A DNA stretch of 64,000 bases from Sporanaerobium hydrogeniformans (GCF_002735925.1 NZ_PEDL01000001.1:1-64000), one strand, 5' to 3'. Shown: positions 34,615 to 44,536, numbered from the stretch's first letter. Translations and numbers: made by a program. Notes: generated from the letters alone by a model not told the origin.

Positions 34615-35472
34615 TTATTTAGGAGAATGAATGAAACCACGGCCATTACCGACTACCTGTGAAGTTTCTGAGACTGTCATAAAAGCTTTAGGGTCATACT
34701 TTAAGGTAATTTGTTTGACCTTAGCTACCTCACGAATACTAATAGTTGTATATAAAATGTATTTTGCTTCTTGTGTATAGGCACCCATAGCAGGTATAAC
34801 GGTTACCCCACGATGGATTTCTCTTATTATAGCATCCGAGATGCTTTGATAATTTTGAGCATTAGTAATGATAAATAAGGTACGTTTATGATTAATACCA
34901 TCTACTACGAAGTTAGTTACTTGGCTACTAATAAACATAGTTGTCAAAGTAAGTACAGCGATATCTAAACCAAAGAAATAAATAGAAAGTATGATAATTA
35001 ACAAATTTAAAGAAAATAAAATAGTTGCCATATTAATGGAGAAGTATTTATTAACAATCTTAGCTAAAATATCTGTTCCTCCAGTGGAACCATCTGCTCT
35101 AAAAATAATACCACTTCCTAAACCATGTATCACACCACCTACTAAAACAATAGTTAAAATATTACCTGTTGGAATAACAAGAGTGGTGGTAACTTCTAAC
35201 CAAAAGGATAGCATAAGCATACCTAATAAGCTGTAAAACAAATAGGTTTTGCGAAGGAAAAGGAGTCCTAGTAAAAAAATAGGAATATTTAGTAGCAGAA
35301 CGAGCAAACTGACTTTAAAGTCCAGTAAAAAGTGGATGAGCAAGGAAATACCACTAATCCCTCCACTTAAAAGTTTGCTGGGAACTAAAACTCCATTCGT
35401 AGCTACAGCTAACAAAAGAGTACCAATAAACATACTAAAGATGCGTTTCATATCAAGCCATTGAAAATTCAT
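34615..35472 (-). CDS. YitT family membrane protein
   Basis: A 285-residue protein with about six transmembrane helices in the first 190 residues (MFIGTLLLAVATNGVLVPSK, LLLNIPIFLLGLLFL, VLVGGVIHGLGSGIIFRADG). GGTDILAKIVNKYFSINMA is the family signature. The C-terminal soluble DUF2179 domain (about 195-285; KRTLFIITNAQNYQSISDAI, RGVTVIPAMGAYT, KYDPKAFMTVSE) is ferredoxin-like. YitT proteins are integral membrane proteins of unsettled function, possibly transport. Confidence 0.9.
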   Translation of the reverse strand: MNFQWLDMKRIFSMFIGTLLLAVATNGVLVPSKLLSGGISGISLLIHFLLDFKVSLLVLLLNIPIFLLGLLFLRKTYLFYSLLGMLMLSFWLEVTTTLVIPTGNILTIVLVGGVIHGLGSGIIFRADGSTGGTDILAKIVNKYFSINMATILFSLNLLIIILSIYFFGLDIAVLTLTTMFISSQVTNFVVDGINHKRTLFIITNAQNYQSISDAIIREIHRGVTVIPAMGAYTQEAKYILYTTISIREVAKVKQITLKYDPKAFMTVSETSQVVGNGRGFIHSPK

Positions 35473-35579
35473 TTTTCTACTCCTAAACTATGCATTTAAT
35501 ACTGAATTAGATTATACTATAAAAGAAAGTAGCACGAAAGGGAAAACCTTAAAATAGATGAAAGAAAAGAGGACATAGA

Positions 35580-36302
35580 ATGAAACTAGTAGCAGATACG
35601 CATGTTCATACTTTAGCGAGTGGACATGCTTACAGTACTGTTGATGAGATTGTAAGACAGGCAAGTGAAATAGGTTTAGAAGCTTTAGCGATTACAGATC
35701 ATACCAGTGGTATGCCAGGAGGAGCTCACGATTTTCACTTCATGAATTTAAAAGTCATTCCTAAATATTTACATGGGGTGAGAATACTAAAAGGGGCAGA
35801 GGTAAATATTGTTGATTATGAAGGACATGTAGATGCATCCAAAGAAGTTATGGAGACAGTAGAATTAGTTATTGCTAGCTTACACCCACCTTGCATTCCT
35901 TTTGCAGATAAAGAGACCGTTACTACAGGTTTAGAAAGAATTATGGAAAATCCACTTATTCAAATTATTGGTCATCCTGGAGATGGACGCTATCCTTTTG
36001 ATGCAAATCGTTTAGCACGTAAAGCCAAAGAAACAGGGACACTTTTAGAGATTAATAATGCCTCTTTAAAACCAACTAGCTTTAGACCAGGTGTAAGGGA
36101 AAATCTTATTTTGCTTTTAGAAGCATGTAAAGCCTATGGTACTCATGTAGTTGTAGCAACAGATTCTCACTTTTATACAGAGGTAGGTCAATGGCAAGAA
36201 AGCCTCACATTTTTAGAACAAATAGATTTCCCAGAAGAATTAGTCATTAACACTCACACAGACCATCTTCTTGCATTTATTTCCCAAAAGAGATTGAAAT
36301 AA
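35580..36302 (+). CDS. PHP-domain phosphatase (YcdX-like)
   Basis: A 240-residue metal-dependent phosphoesterase. PHP motifs: DTHVHTLASGHAYST (residues 5-19), ITDHTSGMPGGAHDFHF (about 38-54), EVNIVDYEGHVD, SLHPPCIP, IGHPGDGRYPFD and VVATDSHFY followed by a late NTHTDHLL. These supply the His/Asp trinuclear metal site. The closest class is YcdX-like PHP phosphatases; substrate not known. ATG preceded by AAGAGGAC. Confidence 0.92.
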   Translation: MKLVADTHVHTLASGHAYSTVDEIVRQASEIGLEALAITDHTSGMPGGAHDFHFMNLKVIPKYLHGVRILKGAEVNIVDYEGHVDASKEVMETVELVIASLHPPCIPFADKETVTTGLERIMENPLIQIIGHPGDGRYPFDANRLARKAKETGTLLEINNASLKPTSFRPGVRENLILLLEACKAYGTHVVVATDSHFYTEVGQWQESLTFLEQIDFPEELVINTHTDHLLAFISQKRLK

Positions 36303-36365
36303 ACAATTCTATACTGTACAATGGTAAAGTAAAGAAGAAAAGGCGAGGAGATGAAAGGAAGGGCT

Positions 36366-36656
36366 ATGAATTCAAAGTTAAAAGATGATGTAACAGATAA
36401 ATTATTTGAAGCCATTTTAACACTTCGAACAGTAGAGGAGTGCTATGCCTTTTTTGAAGACTTATGTACAGTGCATGAGCTAAAATCTCTTGCTCAACGA
36501 TTAGAAGTAGCTAAAATGTTAGAAGGTAAAAGAACATATACAGAAATTCAACAACTCACAGGGGCTTCTACAGCAACCATTAGCCGTGTAAATCGTAGTT
36601 TAAGCTATGGTTCGGATGGTTATAAGATTATATTAGAACGTATAGAACAACCATAA
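36366..36656 (+). CDS. YerC/YecD family TrpR-like protein
   Basis: A 96-residue helix-turn-helix protein of the TrpR superfamily, MNSKLKDDVTDKLFEAILTL at the start, then ECYAFFEDLCTVHELKSLAQ and a recognition section TYTEIQQLTGASTATISRV. YerC is often beside pcrA in Bacillota, as here. I chose 36366, where family members begin; an ATG at 36351 touches the GAGGAG site without spacing. The stop is inside a terminator hairpin. Confidence 0.9.
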   Translation: MNSKLKDDVTDKLFEAILTLRTVEECYAFFEDLCTVHELKSLAQRLEVAKMLEGKRTYTEIQQLTGASTATISRVNRSLSYGSDGYKIILERIEQP

Positions 36657-36682
36657 AACAGCTTATTAAGCTGTTTTATTTT
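36655..36682 (+). terminator. Terminator after yerC
   Basis: AAAACAGCTT and AAGCTGTTTT with an ATT loop, then ATTTTG. It overlaps the yerC stop codon. Confidence 0.85.
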
Positions 36683-36733
36683 GCTCATGGGATAAAATTT
36701 AGATGAAGTATAAAGATAAGGGAGGAATAAAGT

Positions 36734-39094
36734 ATGGATTTCACGACAGGATTAAATGAGATGCAAAAACAAGCTGTTTTGCACACAGAAGGTCCACTAC
36801 TTATTTTAGCAGGAGCAGGGTCTGGCAAGACGAGAGTACTTACACACCGTATTGCTCATCTTGTAGAAAATAAAAGGATAAGCCCTTGGTCGATTTTAGC
36901 CATTACTTTTACTAATAAGGCAGCAGGTGAGATGCGTGAGCGAGTAGGTAGTCTCATTGGTGATGAAATAGCAAGTCAAATGTGGGTCAGCACCTTTCAC
37001 TCAATGTGTGTGCGTATTTTAAGAAGATATAGTGAACGCTTAGGCTATGATAGATACTTTACTATTTATGATACTGCTGATCAGAAGGCACTCCTTAAAG
37101 ACATTATCAAAAACCAAAATATAAATGAAAAAAATTTCCCAGTAGGAGCTGTATTAGGTGCCATTAGTAGCAAAAAAAATGAACTGATTACTCCAGCCTT
37201 AGCCAAAGAGCAGGCAGGTGGAGAATATAGAGATAAGATCCTAGCTGAAATTTATGGTGCTTATCAAAAGAAACTAAAAGAAAATAACGCGATGGATTTT
37301 GATGATTTATTGATGAATACCTATGAGCTCTTTAAGTTGAATGAAGATGTGCTACAAGATTATCAGCATAAGTTTAGATACATCCTTGTAGACGAATATC
37401 AAGATACCAATGGTGTACAATATCAGCTTGTTCAAATGTTAGCTAGAAAACATCAAAATCTTTGCGTAGTAGGTGATGATGATCAATCTATCTATGGTTG
37501 GAGAGGTGCAGATATTCGCAACATACTTGATTTTGAAAAAGATTTTAAAGAAGCAACTGTCATTAAACTGGAACAAAATTACCGTTCAACAAAAAATATT
37601 TTGGATGCTGCTAATAGTGTAGTAGCTCACAATAAAGGTAGAAAACCTAAGCGTCTTTGGACAGAGAGTGAAGCAGGTGAAACGATTTCTATTGTGGAAA
37701 CGGACAATGAATATAGAGAAGCTGAGATGATTGCTGCCCAAATTGTAAGAGCTATTGAGGAAGGGGAAAGAGAATATAAAGATTTTGCGGTGCTTTACCG
37801 TACCAATGCACAGTCTCGTGTCGTGGAGGAAAAATTTATTACCAGTTCTATTCCTTATCGTCTTTTAGGTGGAACGCGATTCTATGAAAGAAAAGAAATC
37901 AAGGATCTTATTAGCTATTTAAAAGTAATTAGTAACCCTAAAGATGATGTAGCGCTTAAACGTATTATAAATGTACCTAAGAGAGGAATAGGTGCAGCAA
38001 GTATCAATGCTATTGCAGAATATGCTTTAGTGCAAAATATGGACTTTTTTGAAGCTGCTAGGTTATGTAAAGAGTTAGGCATTTTAGGTGTAGGTCCTAG
38101 TCAAAAAGTATTAGCTTTTACAAACTTAATAGAAGAGCTACAAGAAATAGCAAATACTAATGATATAAAAATGCTTTTAGAGACACTTATTGAAAAGACA
38201 GAGTACCGTAATCATATTCGTTTTACAGAAGGTGACACAGCAGAAGATCGTTTAAGTAATATTGATGAATTATTCTCTAAGACGGTACACTATATGGCGA
38301 GTGCACAGGAACCTCATTTGGGTGAGTTCTTAGAAGAAGTAGCCCTTGTAGCCGATATTGATAACTATGATGAAGCAAGCAACTCCGTTGTGCTTATGAC
38401 ACTTCATAGTGCCAAAGGATTAGAATTCCCAGTGGTTTTCATGCCAGGGGTAGAAGAAGGGCTTTTTCCAAGCTATATGAGTATGACAGAAGGAGAAGAT
38501 AAATTAGAGGAAGAAAGGCGACTTTGCTATGTAGGAATTACCAGAGCAAGAGAAAAACTTTTTATTCTTTATGCTAATGGACGTACTGTTTTTGGACGTC
38601 CTCAGTCTAGTATGCCTTCCCGTTTTATTAAGGAACTTCCAAGAGAAGTAACCAATTTAGCCCATTTAGATAAGCACATTTTAAGAGATAAGCAAACAGG
38701 TAAGGCAACGATAGGCCAAGAAGTGGGAGAACGCAGGAGTTTTAGTGTCAGCGAATTTACGCAGCTTAATCAAAAACGCAGTTTTAGTAGTGAGGCGCAA
38801 GATAAGTCTCAAAAGATGTCTTTTCAAGGACGAACGATAGAAAAACCCACTATTCCTATCCACAGGAAAACAGCTATTCCACCTTTTATGAATCATAAAC
38901 CAGTAGAAAATTTACCAGAACCTATACAAAATTTTACAGTAGGAGAGGTAGTAAAACATATAAAGTTTGGACAAGGAACAATTAAAGAAGTCATGCAGAC
39001 TGACAAAGATGTATTTGTGACAATTACTTTTGAAAATGGAGAGAGTAGACAATTAAGTACACGTTTTGCTAAATTGCAACGTCTTTCTTACTAA
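36734..39094 (+). CDS. pcrA: ATP-dependent DNA helicase PcrA (UvrD family)
   Basis: A 786-residue superfamily 1A 3'-5' helicase. Motifs in order: Q-motif LNEMQKQAV, Walker A GAGSGKTRVL (residues 27-36), AITFTNKAAGEMRERV (Ia), VDEYQDTN (Walker B, about 223), VGDDDQSIYGWRGAD (III, about 245), EQNYRST (IV), TLHSAKGLEFPVVF (V, about 560) and ERRLCYVGITRAREKL (VI). The C-terminal part after about 735 (VKHIKFGQGTIKEV) is the Tudor-like domain that touches RNA polymerase. Roles: DNA repair and clearing of RecA and stalled transcription. Confidence 0.98.
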   Translation: MDFTTGLNEMQKQAVLHTEGPLLILAGAGSGKTRVLTHRIAHLVENKRISPWSILAITFTNKAAGEMRERVGSLIGDEIASQMWVSTFHSMCVRILRRYSERLGYDRYFTIYDTADQKALLKDIIKNQNINEKNFPVGAVLGAISSKKNELITPALAKEQAGGEYRDKILAEIYGAYQKKLKENNAMDFDDLLMNTYELFKLNEDVLQDYQHKFRYILVDEYQDTNGVQYQLVQMLARKHQNLCVVGDDDQSIYGWRGADIRNILDFEKDFKEATVIKLEQNYRSTKNILDAANSVVAHNKGRKPKRLWTESEAGETISIVETDNEYREAEMIAAQIVRAIEEGEREYKDFAVLYRTNAQSRVVEEKFITSSIPYRLLGGTRFYERKEIKDLISYLKVISNPKDDVALKRIINVPKRGIGAASINAIAEYALVQNMDFFEAARLCKELGILGVGPSQKVLAFTNLIEELQEIANTNDIKMLLETLIEKTEYRNHIRFTEGDTAEDRLSNIDELFSKTVHYMASAQEPHLGEFLEEVALVADIDNYDEASNSVVLMTLHSAKGLEFPVVFMPGVEEGLFPSYMSMTEGEDKLEEERRLCYVGITRAREKLFILYANGRTVFGRPQSSMPSRFIKELPREVTNLAHLDKHILRDKQTGKATIGQEVGERRSFSVSEFTQLNQKRSFSSEAQDKSQKMSFQGRTIEKPTIPIHRKTAIPPFMNHKPVENLPEPIQNFTVGEVVKHIKFGQGTIKEVMQTDKDVFVTITFENGESRQLSTRFAKLQRLSY

Positions 39095-39186
39095 ATTTTC
39101 CAATCGTCAATTTGTTTTTGCAAAAAATAACATTTTAGTTTATAATAGACATGCAAAACAGAGTGACATATTAATTTGGAGGATAC

Positions 39187-39612
39187 ATGAAGAAGACTTT
39201 AAGAACTATAGTAGCTAAGGCATCTTCCTATATGGAAATTTTTATCAGTGTTTTATTATTAGTAGGTATTTCAATTGCAACAATTAATTTAGCAACTGAA
39301 CTGATAGGAATGAGTAAGGTAGCACTTGCTAGCCCAGATGTAACCTTGCCAATAGAAGAGTATTTAGCAACAGGCTTGCAGCTAATCATTGGTGTGGAAT
39401 TTATCAAGATGATTGCAAAACATACTGTAGGTAGTGCCATTGATGTACTTCTCTTTGCAATTGCTAGGAAATTAGTTATTAGCCATGGAAGTGCTTTAGA
39501 TTTACTTCTAGGTATTATAGCTATTGCGATTCTTTTCATAATCAAACACTATTTTGGAAATAAGTGTGAGAAAGGCACTTCAATCGTTAAAAAAGAAGAA
39601 GTAGAAGAATAA
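39187..39612 (+). CDS. PsiE-like small membrane protein
   Basis: A 141-residue protein with four predicted transmembrane segments: IFISVLLLVGISIATINLAT, LATGLQLIIGVEFIKMIAKH, GSAIDVLLFAIARKLVI and LLLGIIAIAILFIIKHYFG. The sequence EFIKMIAKHTVGSAIDVLLF (residues 74-93) is like the PsiE (phosphate-starvation-inducible) family. Function of the family is unknown. C-terminus is cytoplasmic and charged. Ribosome binding site GGAGG. Confidence 0.75.
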   Translation: MKKTLRTIVAKASSYMEIFISVLLLVGISIATINLATELIGMSKVALASPDVTLPIEEYLATGLQLIIGVEFIKMIAKHTVGSAIDVLLFAIARKLVISHGSALDLLLGIIAIAILFIIKHYFGNKCEKGTSIVKKEEVEE

Positions 39613-39660
39613 AAAAAGCTCCACTTAAGTAACAGCCTAGTTACTTAATGGAGCTTTTTA
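39613..39660 (+). terminator. Terminator after psiE-like gene
   Basis: AAAAGCTCCA, one bulge, TTAAGTAAC pair with GTTACTTAA TGGAGCTTTT; loop AGCCTA; T-run. Very strong. Confidence 0.92.
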
Positions 39661-39822
39661 TATATACATAAAAGTGATAGGTAATAGAGTGAGAAAACCC
39701 TATACGTAATCAAATAATTGTTTATAATAAAGAAAGAGATAAGTATTAAAAAGGATATTAAAGTGAAAAGGACCTTGTTAAAGGGTAAATATAGAAAATA
39801 AAGGGTAAGAGAGGTAAAGAAA

Positions 39823-41781
39823 ATGGAAAAAAGTAAGCTAGGGCGTATGCAAGAGTTAGTAGACCAATTAAGTAAGGCAGCATATGCTTACGAACAAGAA
39901 AATAGGGAAATAATGAGTAACTTGGAGTATGACCAACTTTATGATGAGCTTAAGCAATTAGAAGAAGAGACAGGTATTGTTTTAGCGGGTAGTGTTACTC
40001 AAAAGGTAGGTTACGAAGTAGCAAGTAGTTTACCTAAAGTGACGCATAATAAACGCATGCTTTCTTTAGATAAGACAAAGGAAGTGGCAAAGCTAAGGAC
40101 TTTTTTAGGAAATAAGGAAGGACTTCTTTCCTGGAAACTAGATGGGCTTACTATTGTATGTACCTATGAAAAGGGACAATTGGTACGAGCAGTTACAAGA
40201 GGAAATGGTGAGATTGGTGAGGAAATCACAAACAATGCCAAAACTTTTAAGAATCTTCCTTTGTATGTGGACTATAAAGATTCCTTTGTTATACGTGGAG
40301 AGGCAATTATTACGTATACGGACTTTTATAAAATCAATGAAGCATTAGGTGAAAAGGAAGAAAAGTATAAAAATCCACGTAACCTTTGTAGTGGGAGCGT
40401 AAGGCAGCTGAACTCTCAAGTGACTGCTCAAAGAAATGTACGCTTATATGCCTTTGGTCTAGTAGAAGGGGGGCCCGTTTTTGAAAAGAAAAGTCAACAG
40501 CTTAGGTGGCTGAAAGAGCGTGGCTTTGAAGTGGTGGAATATAAACAAGTAACAGCAAATACACTAGAGCAAACAGTAGCTTACTTTTCCCAGGAAATAC
40601 ACAATAGAGATTTTGCGTCAGATGGGCTAGTGCTTACCTATGAGGATATTTCTTATTCTAAATCTCTAGGAGAAACAGCTAAATTCCCTAAAGATTCGAT
40701 TGCCTTTAAATGGCAGGATGAAAGGGTAGAAACCACTATTAAAGGGATAGAATGGAACACTTCACGTACAGGTCTGATTAATCCAGTAGCAGTATTTGAA
40801 CCAGTAGAGATTGAAGGAACTACAGTAGAAAGAGCAAGTGTACACAATTTAAGTATATTGGAGGAGTTTAAATTAGGCATAGGGGATAAGGTTATGGTGT
40901 ATAAGGCAAATATGATTATTCCACAAATTGCAGAGAATTTAACACAAAGCGGCTCAGTTGCTTTTCCGGAAAATTGTCCAGTATGTGGTGCACATACCCT
41001 TATTAAACAAGATAAAGCTACTAAAACTTTAATTTGTACAAATGCTAATTGTAGGGCACAACGTCTTAATGCGTTCATTCATTTTACAAAAAGAGATGCG
41101 ATGAATATAGAAGGTTTATCAGAAGCAACCCTTGATAAATTTTTAAAAAGAGGCTACTTAGAAGATTTTAGTTCACTTTATCATTTACAAGACTATAAAG
41201 AGGAAATCAAGAAGATGGAAGGCTTTGGAGAAAAGTCTTATGCAAAACTTGTTGCCTCTATTGAAAAATCCCGAGAAGTTAAAATGCCTCAATTTTTATT
41301 TGCACTAGGCATTGCACAGATTGGTTTAGGAACAGCTAAGCTTATTTGCAAATACTTTGAGAACGATTTAAGTAAAATTCAAGTAGCTTCTGCTGAAGAG
41401 TTAGTTACTATAGGTGGTATAGGGCCTGTAACAGCTAAGGAATTAAATGAATACTTCACACTTGAAGAAAATCAAAAAATGCTAGAGCGCCTTCTTAAAG
41501 AAATTCACTTCATAAGAGAAGAAGTAGAGCAGGTAATAGATTCCCCTATTATAGGGAAAACCTTTGTAGTAACAGGAGAGGTGATGCATTTTAAAAATCG
41601 AAAAGAGTTACAAGCACAAATCGAAGCATTGGGAGGAAAAGTGACAGGATCTGTAAGTAAAAGTACACATTATCTTATTAATAATGATAACACATCGGGC
41701 TCTAGTAAGAATAAGAAAGCTAAGGAGTTAGGTGTTCCCATTATTACAGAAGAAGAATTTTTACAGTTAATAAATAATTAA
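39823..41781 (+). CDS. NAD-dependent DNA ligase, divergent LigA
   Basis: A 652-residue ligase with the LigA order. Ia/adenylation domain with WKLDGLTIVC (Lys nucleophile, about residue 107) and AVTRGNGEIGEEIT; IRGEAIIT; NPRNLCSGSVRQLNS; then OB-fold, a Cys4 zinc finger (CPVCGAH, later CTNANCRAQR), helix-hairpin-helix region (GFGEKSYAKLV, IGGIGPVTAKEL) and C-terminal BRCT (about 575-652, GKTFVVTGEV). It seals nicks using NAD. The N-terminal section (GSVTQKVGYEVASSLPKVTH) differs from the common SPTQRVGG form, so this could be a second, specialised LigA. Confidence 0.93.
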   Translation: MEKSKLGRMQELVDQLSKAAYAYEQENREIMSNLEYDQLYDELKQLEEETGIVLAGSVTQKVGYEVASSLPKVTHNKRMLSLDKTKEVAKLRTFLGNKEGLLSWKLDGLTIVCTYEKGQLVRAVTRGNGEIGEEITNNAKTFKNLPLYVDYKDSFVIRGEAIITYTDFYKINEALGEKEEKYKNPRNLCSGSVRQLNSQVTAQRNVRLYAFGLVEGGPVFEKKSQQLRWLKERGFEVVEYKQVTANTLEQTVAYFSQEIHNRDFASDGLVLTYEDISYSKSLGETAKFPKDSIAFKWQDERVETTIKGIEWNTSRTGLINPVAVFEPVEIEGTTVERASVHNLSILEEFKLGIGDKVMVYKANMIIPQIAENLTQSGSVAFPENCPVCGAHTLIKQDKATKTLICTNANCRAQRLNAFIHFTKRDAMNIEGLSEATLDKFLKRGYLEDFSSLYHLQDYKEEIKKMEGFGEKSYAKLVASIEKSREVKMPQFLFALGIAQIGLGTAKLICKYFENDLSKIQVASAEELVTIGGIGPVTAKELNEYFTLEENQKMLERLLKEIHFIREEVEQVIDSPIIGKTFVVTGEVMHFKNRKELQAQIEALGGKVTGSVSKSTHYLINNDNTSGSSKNKKAKELGVPIITEEEFLQLINN

Positions 41782-42001
41782 TCATCAATCAGCTATAGAT
41801 TTTTTAAAGTAAAATTTATAGCTTGAATCTATAGTTATATTTTAATAAAAATAGTTGAGCATAAGTTAATTTATTTTTAACTATTTCTATTTATTAAAAT
41901 ATTTGTAATAATGTATAAAAAGCAGTTATTATAAGATGAGAAGCTATCGATTAGGTTTAAAGATTTAATCTAAATAAAATCATTTAAGAGGAGATGAAAA
42001 G
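41782..42001. other. AT-rich intergenic region before the YdjI-like operon
   Basis: The ligase gene is followed by GCTATAGATT (from about 41792) and its inverse AATCTATAG (about 41826-41834), a weak AT-rich hairpin that could end ligase transcription. The rest is AT-rich with several TATAAT-like strings and must contain the operon promoter, but no clear -35 stands out. Confidence 0.35.
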
Positions 42002-43471
42002 ATGGGTATTATTAAGGCAGCAGCAGGTGCTGTAGGAGGTTTATTAGGTGATCAATGGTTAGAAGCTATTGAACCCATGCAAATGGATAATGAAACCTTA
42101 GCAACCTATGGTGTATTTGTAAGAGGAAAAGATAGGCGTAACACAAACCATAAAGGAACAGAAGATCTTGTGACCAATGGTTCGCTGATTCATGTTCCTG
42201 AAAATGTATTTATGCTTTTAGTAGATGGAGGTAAAATTATAGCCGCGACTGATGAAGCAGGTTATTACCAGGTTGACCAATCCACAGCACCTTCTCTTTT
42301 TTTTAAAGCGGCAGAAGGCATACAAATAAGTGGTTTTAATAATACTGGCAATCATAGTATTCAAAGGCCAGGTGGCTTTGTGAATACTCTTAAAGACTCT
42401 TGGGAGCGTTTTAAATTTGGTGGGAGCACACCATTTAAGCAACAAGTTATTTATATCAACAAACAGGAAATTCCTAATATTCGCTTTGGTACGAAAAATC
42501 CTGTACCTTATACAGACCGTACTTTAGTGCCAGGACGAGGTGTGCCTTGTAAAATTACCTCTTTTGGGAGCTATTCTATTCGTATCGGTGATCCACTCCT
42601 TTTTTATAGTGAGGTATGTAGTAAAACAGGCAAAAAAATACTTCAAACGCAAGACATGGCAGAACAATATATCAATGAATTTCTAATGGCTTATCAAACT
42701 GCCTTAGCAAGTCTTTCAACGTTAAATGTAGCTGTATCGGATATTGCTATTAAAACAATGGAACTTGGAACTTATATGGCACAGATACTTGATCAAGAAT
42801 GGCTAAGCAAACGAGGTTTTTACATAGAGAGTGTAGGTATTGCTGGTCTTAACTATGATGAAAAGACACAGGAACTTCTTGATAAATATGCAAATGACTC
42901 TATTTTATTTGATCCCAATGCTAGGATAGCACGTATGACGGCTGGTATGGCAGCTGGTCTTGAAAGTGCTGGAAGTAATGAAGGTGGAACAATGCTAGGT
43001 TTTGCCGGTATGAATATGGGGATGAATACAGCAGGACAAATGGGTGTAATGCCAGGACAGCAAATGGCTTATGGGCAAGTAATACCTACACCTACATCTG
43101 TACCAACAGCTACTAGTGGCCGTTGGAGTTGTACATGTGGTGCTCAGATGGAAGAAAGTGCAAAGTTCTGCTCAAATTGTGGAATACCTAGAAAGCAAGA
43201 AGACAAGGAAGAAGGCTGGATGTGCGAGTGTGGTAAAAAGGTAACAGAAGGGAAATTTTGCCCAAACTGTGGAAGCAAGAAAATAGAAAAAACTTTATGG
43301 AAATGCAGTTGTGGCCATGAGACAAGTGATTTGTTTTGCTCACAATGTGGTAAGAAAAAGCCACAAAGTTATAAATGTGATAAATGCGGTTATGAACCAG
43401 AAAACAAGACAAATCCACCGAAATTCTGTCCTAAATGTGGAGACCCATTTGATGAAAAAGATCAAATTTAA
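42002..43471 (+). CDS. SPFH-domain protein with C-terminal zinc ribbons (YdjI-like)
   Basis: A 489-residue protein. Residues 1 to about 310 form an SPFH/virion-core-like domain (EAIEPMQMDNETLATYGVFV, NVFMLLVDGGKI, LLFYSEVCSKTGKKI, GFYIESVGIAGLNYDEKTQE). A Gly/Met-rich linker (about 320-370) follows, then four consecutive double-Cys zinc ribbons: CTCGAQM..CSNCG, CECGKKV..CPNCG, CSCGHET..CSQCG and CDKCGYE..CPKCG. In B. subtilis, YdjI with YdjG and YdjH belongs to the PspA membrane-stress operon. The same trio follows here, but no pspA gene is next to it. Confidence 0.88.
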   Translation: MGIIKAAAGAVGGLLGDQWLEAIEPMQMDNETLATYGVFVRGKDRRNTNHKGTEDLVTNGSLIHVPENVFMLLVDGGKIIAATDEAGYYQVDQSTAPSLFFKAAEGIQISGFNNTGNHSIQRPGGFVNTLKDSWERFKFGGSTPFKQQVIYINKQEIPNIRFGTKNPVPYTDRTLVPGRGVPCKITSFGSYSIRIGDPLLFYSEVCSKTGKKILQTQDMAEQYINEFLMAYQTALASLSTLNVAVSDIAIKTMELGTYMAQILDQEWLSKRGFYIESVGIAGLNYDEKTQELLDKYANDSILFDPNARIARMTAGMAAGLESAGSNEGGTMLGFAGMNMGMNTAGQMGVMPGQQMAYGQVIPTPTSVPTATSGRWSCTCGAQMEESAKFCSNCGIPRKQEDKEEGWMCECGKKVTEGKFCPNCGSKKIEKTLWKCSCGHETSDLFCSQCGKKKPQSYKCDKCGYEPENKTNPPKFCPKCGDPFDEKDQI

Positions 43472-43492
43472 TAAATAGAGAGGGAGAAAGCT

Positions 43493-44536
43493 ATGGCAGA
43501 AGTAAAGGCTTATAAGTGTTTAAGTTGTAAAGCGGGGTTAGAATTTGATCCTGCTAGTCAGAAGTGGAAGTGCCATTATTGTTTTAGTAGCTTTGAAAAG
43601 GCAGAACTTGATGCAGTCTATGGAAAAGAGGAAGAGAAGCAAGAAGAGACGTTAAAGGAAAGTAAGGTTTTAGATAGCTATTTCTGTAGTAACTGTGGGG
43701 CAGAGCTTATAGCTGACGAGACAACAGCAGCTACATTTTGCGTATATTGCAAGAGCCCATCTATTATTAAAAGACGTTTTGAGGGTGAATTTAAACCTCG
43801 TTATGTTATTCCTTTTAAATTAACATATGAACAAGCAAAAGAAATTTATCAAAGTTGGATGAAAAAACATGTACTTGCACCAACCCACTTTAAGAGAAAG
43901 GAAGAAGTAGATAAAATCACAGGCATTTATGTACCCTTTTGGCTTTTTAATAGTCAGGTGAAGGGGAATATTGTAGGGGAAGGAACAAAGATAAGGACTT
44001 GGTATCAAGGGGATTATCAGTACACTCAGACAAAATATTATGAGGTAGAGCGGGAAGGTTACTCTGAATATGAGAAAGTCCCTATAGATGGCTCACAAAA
44101 GTTAGAGGATGCTTTAATGGAAAAAATAGAGCCCTATGAGTACAAAGATTTAAAAGACTTTAATTCTGCTTATATCAGTGGTTTTATGGCAGAAAGGTAT
44201 GATGTGGATTCCCAAAAGGCACAAAGCTCTATGGAAAATCGTGTTAAACAGTACATGTCTAGTAGGCTTGAGGCAACGATAACAGAGTACAATACTTTTA
44301 TCCCACATAGTACAAATTATGAAGTGAAAAAGAGAGAAAGTAGCTATGCCATGATGCCACTTTATATTTTAGTGAATGAGTATAAGGGAAAGATGCATGA
44401 GTTTGTCATTAATGGTCAAACCGGTAAAGTAGCAGGAAATACCCCTATTAGCTTTAAGAACCAGCTTTTATATGGAGCGAGTATATTCTTTTTTTCAGTT
44501 CTTATTTTAGTGTTAGGGGGTGCTTTCTTTGTATAA
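43493..44536 (+). CDS. Zinc-ribbon membrane protein (YdjG-like)
   Basis: A 347-residue protein. It starts with a TFIIB-like ribbon (CLSCKAGLEFD..CHYCF) and continues with a second one (CSNCGAELIAD..CVYC, about 64-86). A central beta-rich domain with VIPFKLTYEQAKEIYQSWM and GIYVPFWLFNSQVKGNI is the conserved core, and one transmembrane helix ends it (LLYGASIFFFSVLILVLGGA). The last 17 bases overlap the next gene. YdjG-like partner of the SPFH protein; likely cytoplasmic face, anchored in the membrane. Confidence 0.85.
   Translation: MAEVKAYKCLSCKAGLEFDPASQKWKCHYCFSSFEKAELDAVYGKEEEKQEETLKESKVLDSYFCSNCGAELIADETTAATFCVYCKSPSIIKRRFEGEFKPRYVIPFKLTYEQAKEIYQSWMKKHVLAPTHFKRKEEVDKITGIYVPFWLFNSQVKGNIVGEGTKIRTWYQGDYQYTQTKYYEVEREGYSEYEKVPIDGSQKLEDALMEKIEPYEYKDLKDFNSAYISGFMAERYDVDSQKAQSSMENRVKQYMSSRLEATITEYNTFIPHSTNYEVKKRESSYAMMPLYILVNEYKGKMHEFVINGQTGKVAGNTPISFKNQLLYGASIFFFSVLILVLGGAFFV

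Noticed and set aside
40653-41078. Minus-strand frame of 141 codons opposite the DNA ligase
   Set aside because: No start signal, no recognisable domain, fully inside a conserved gene.
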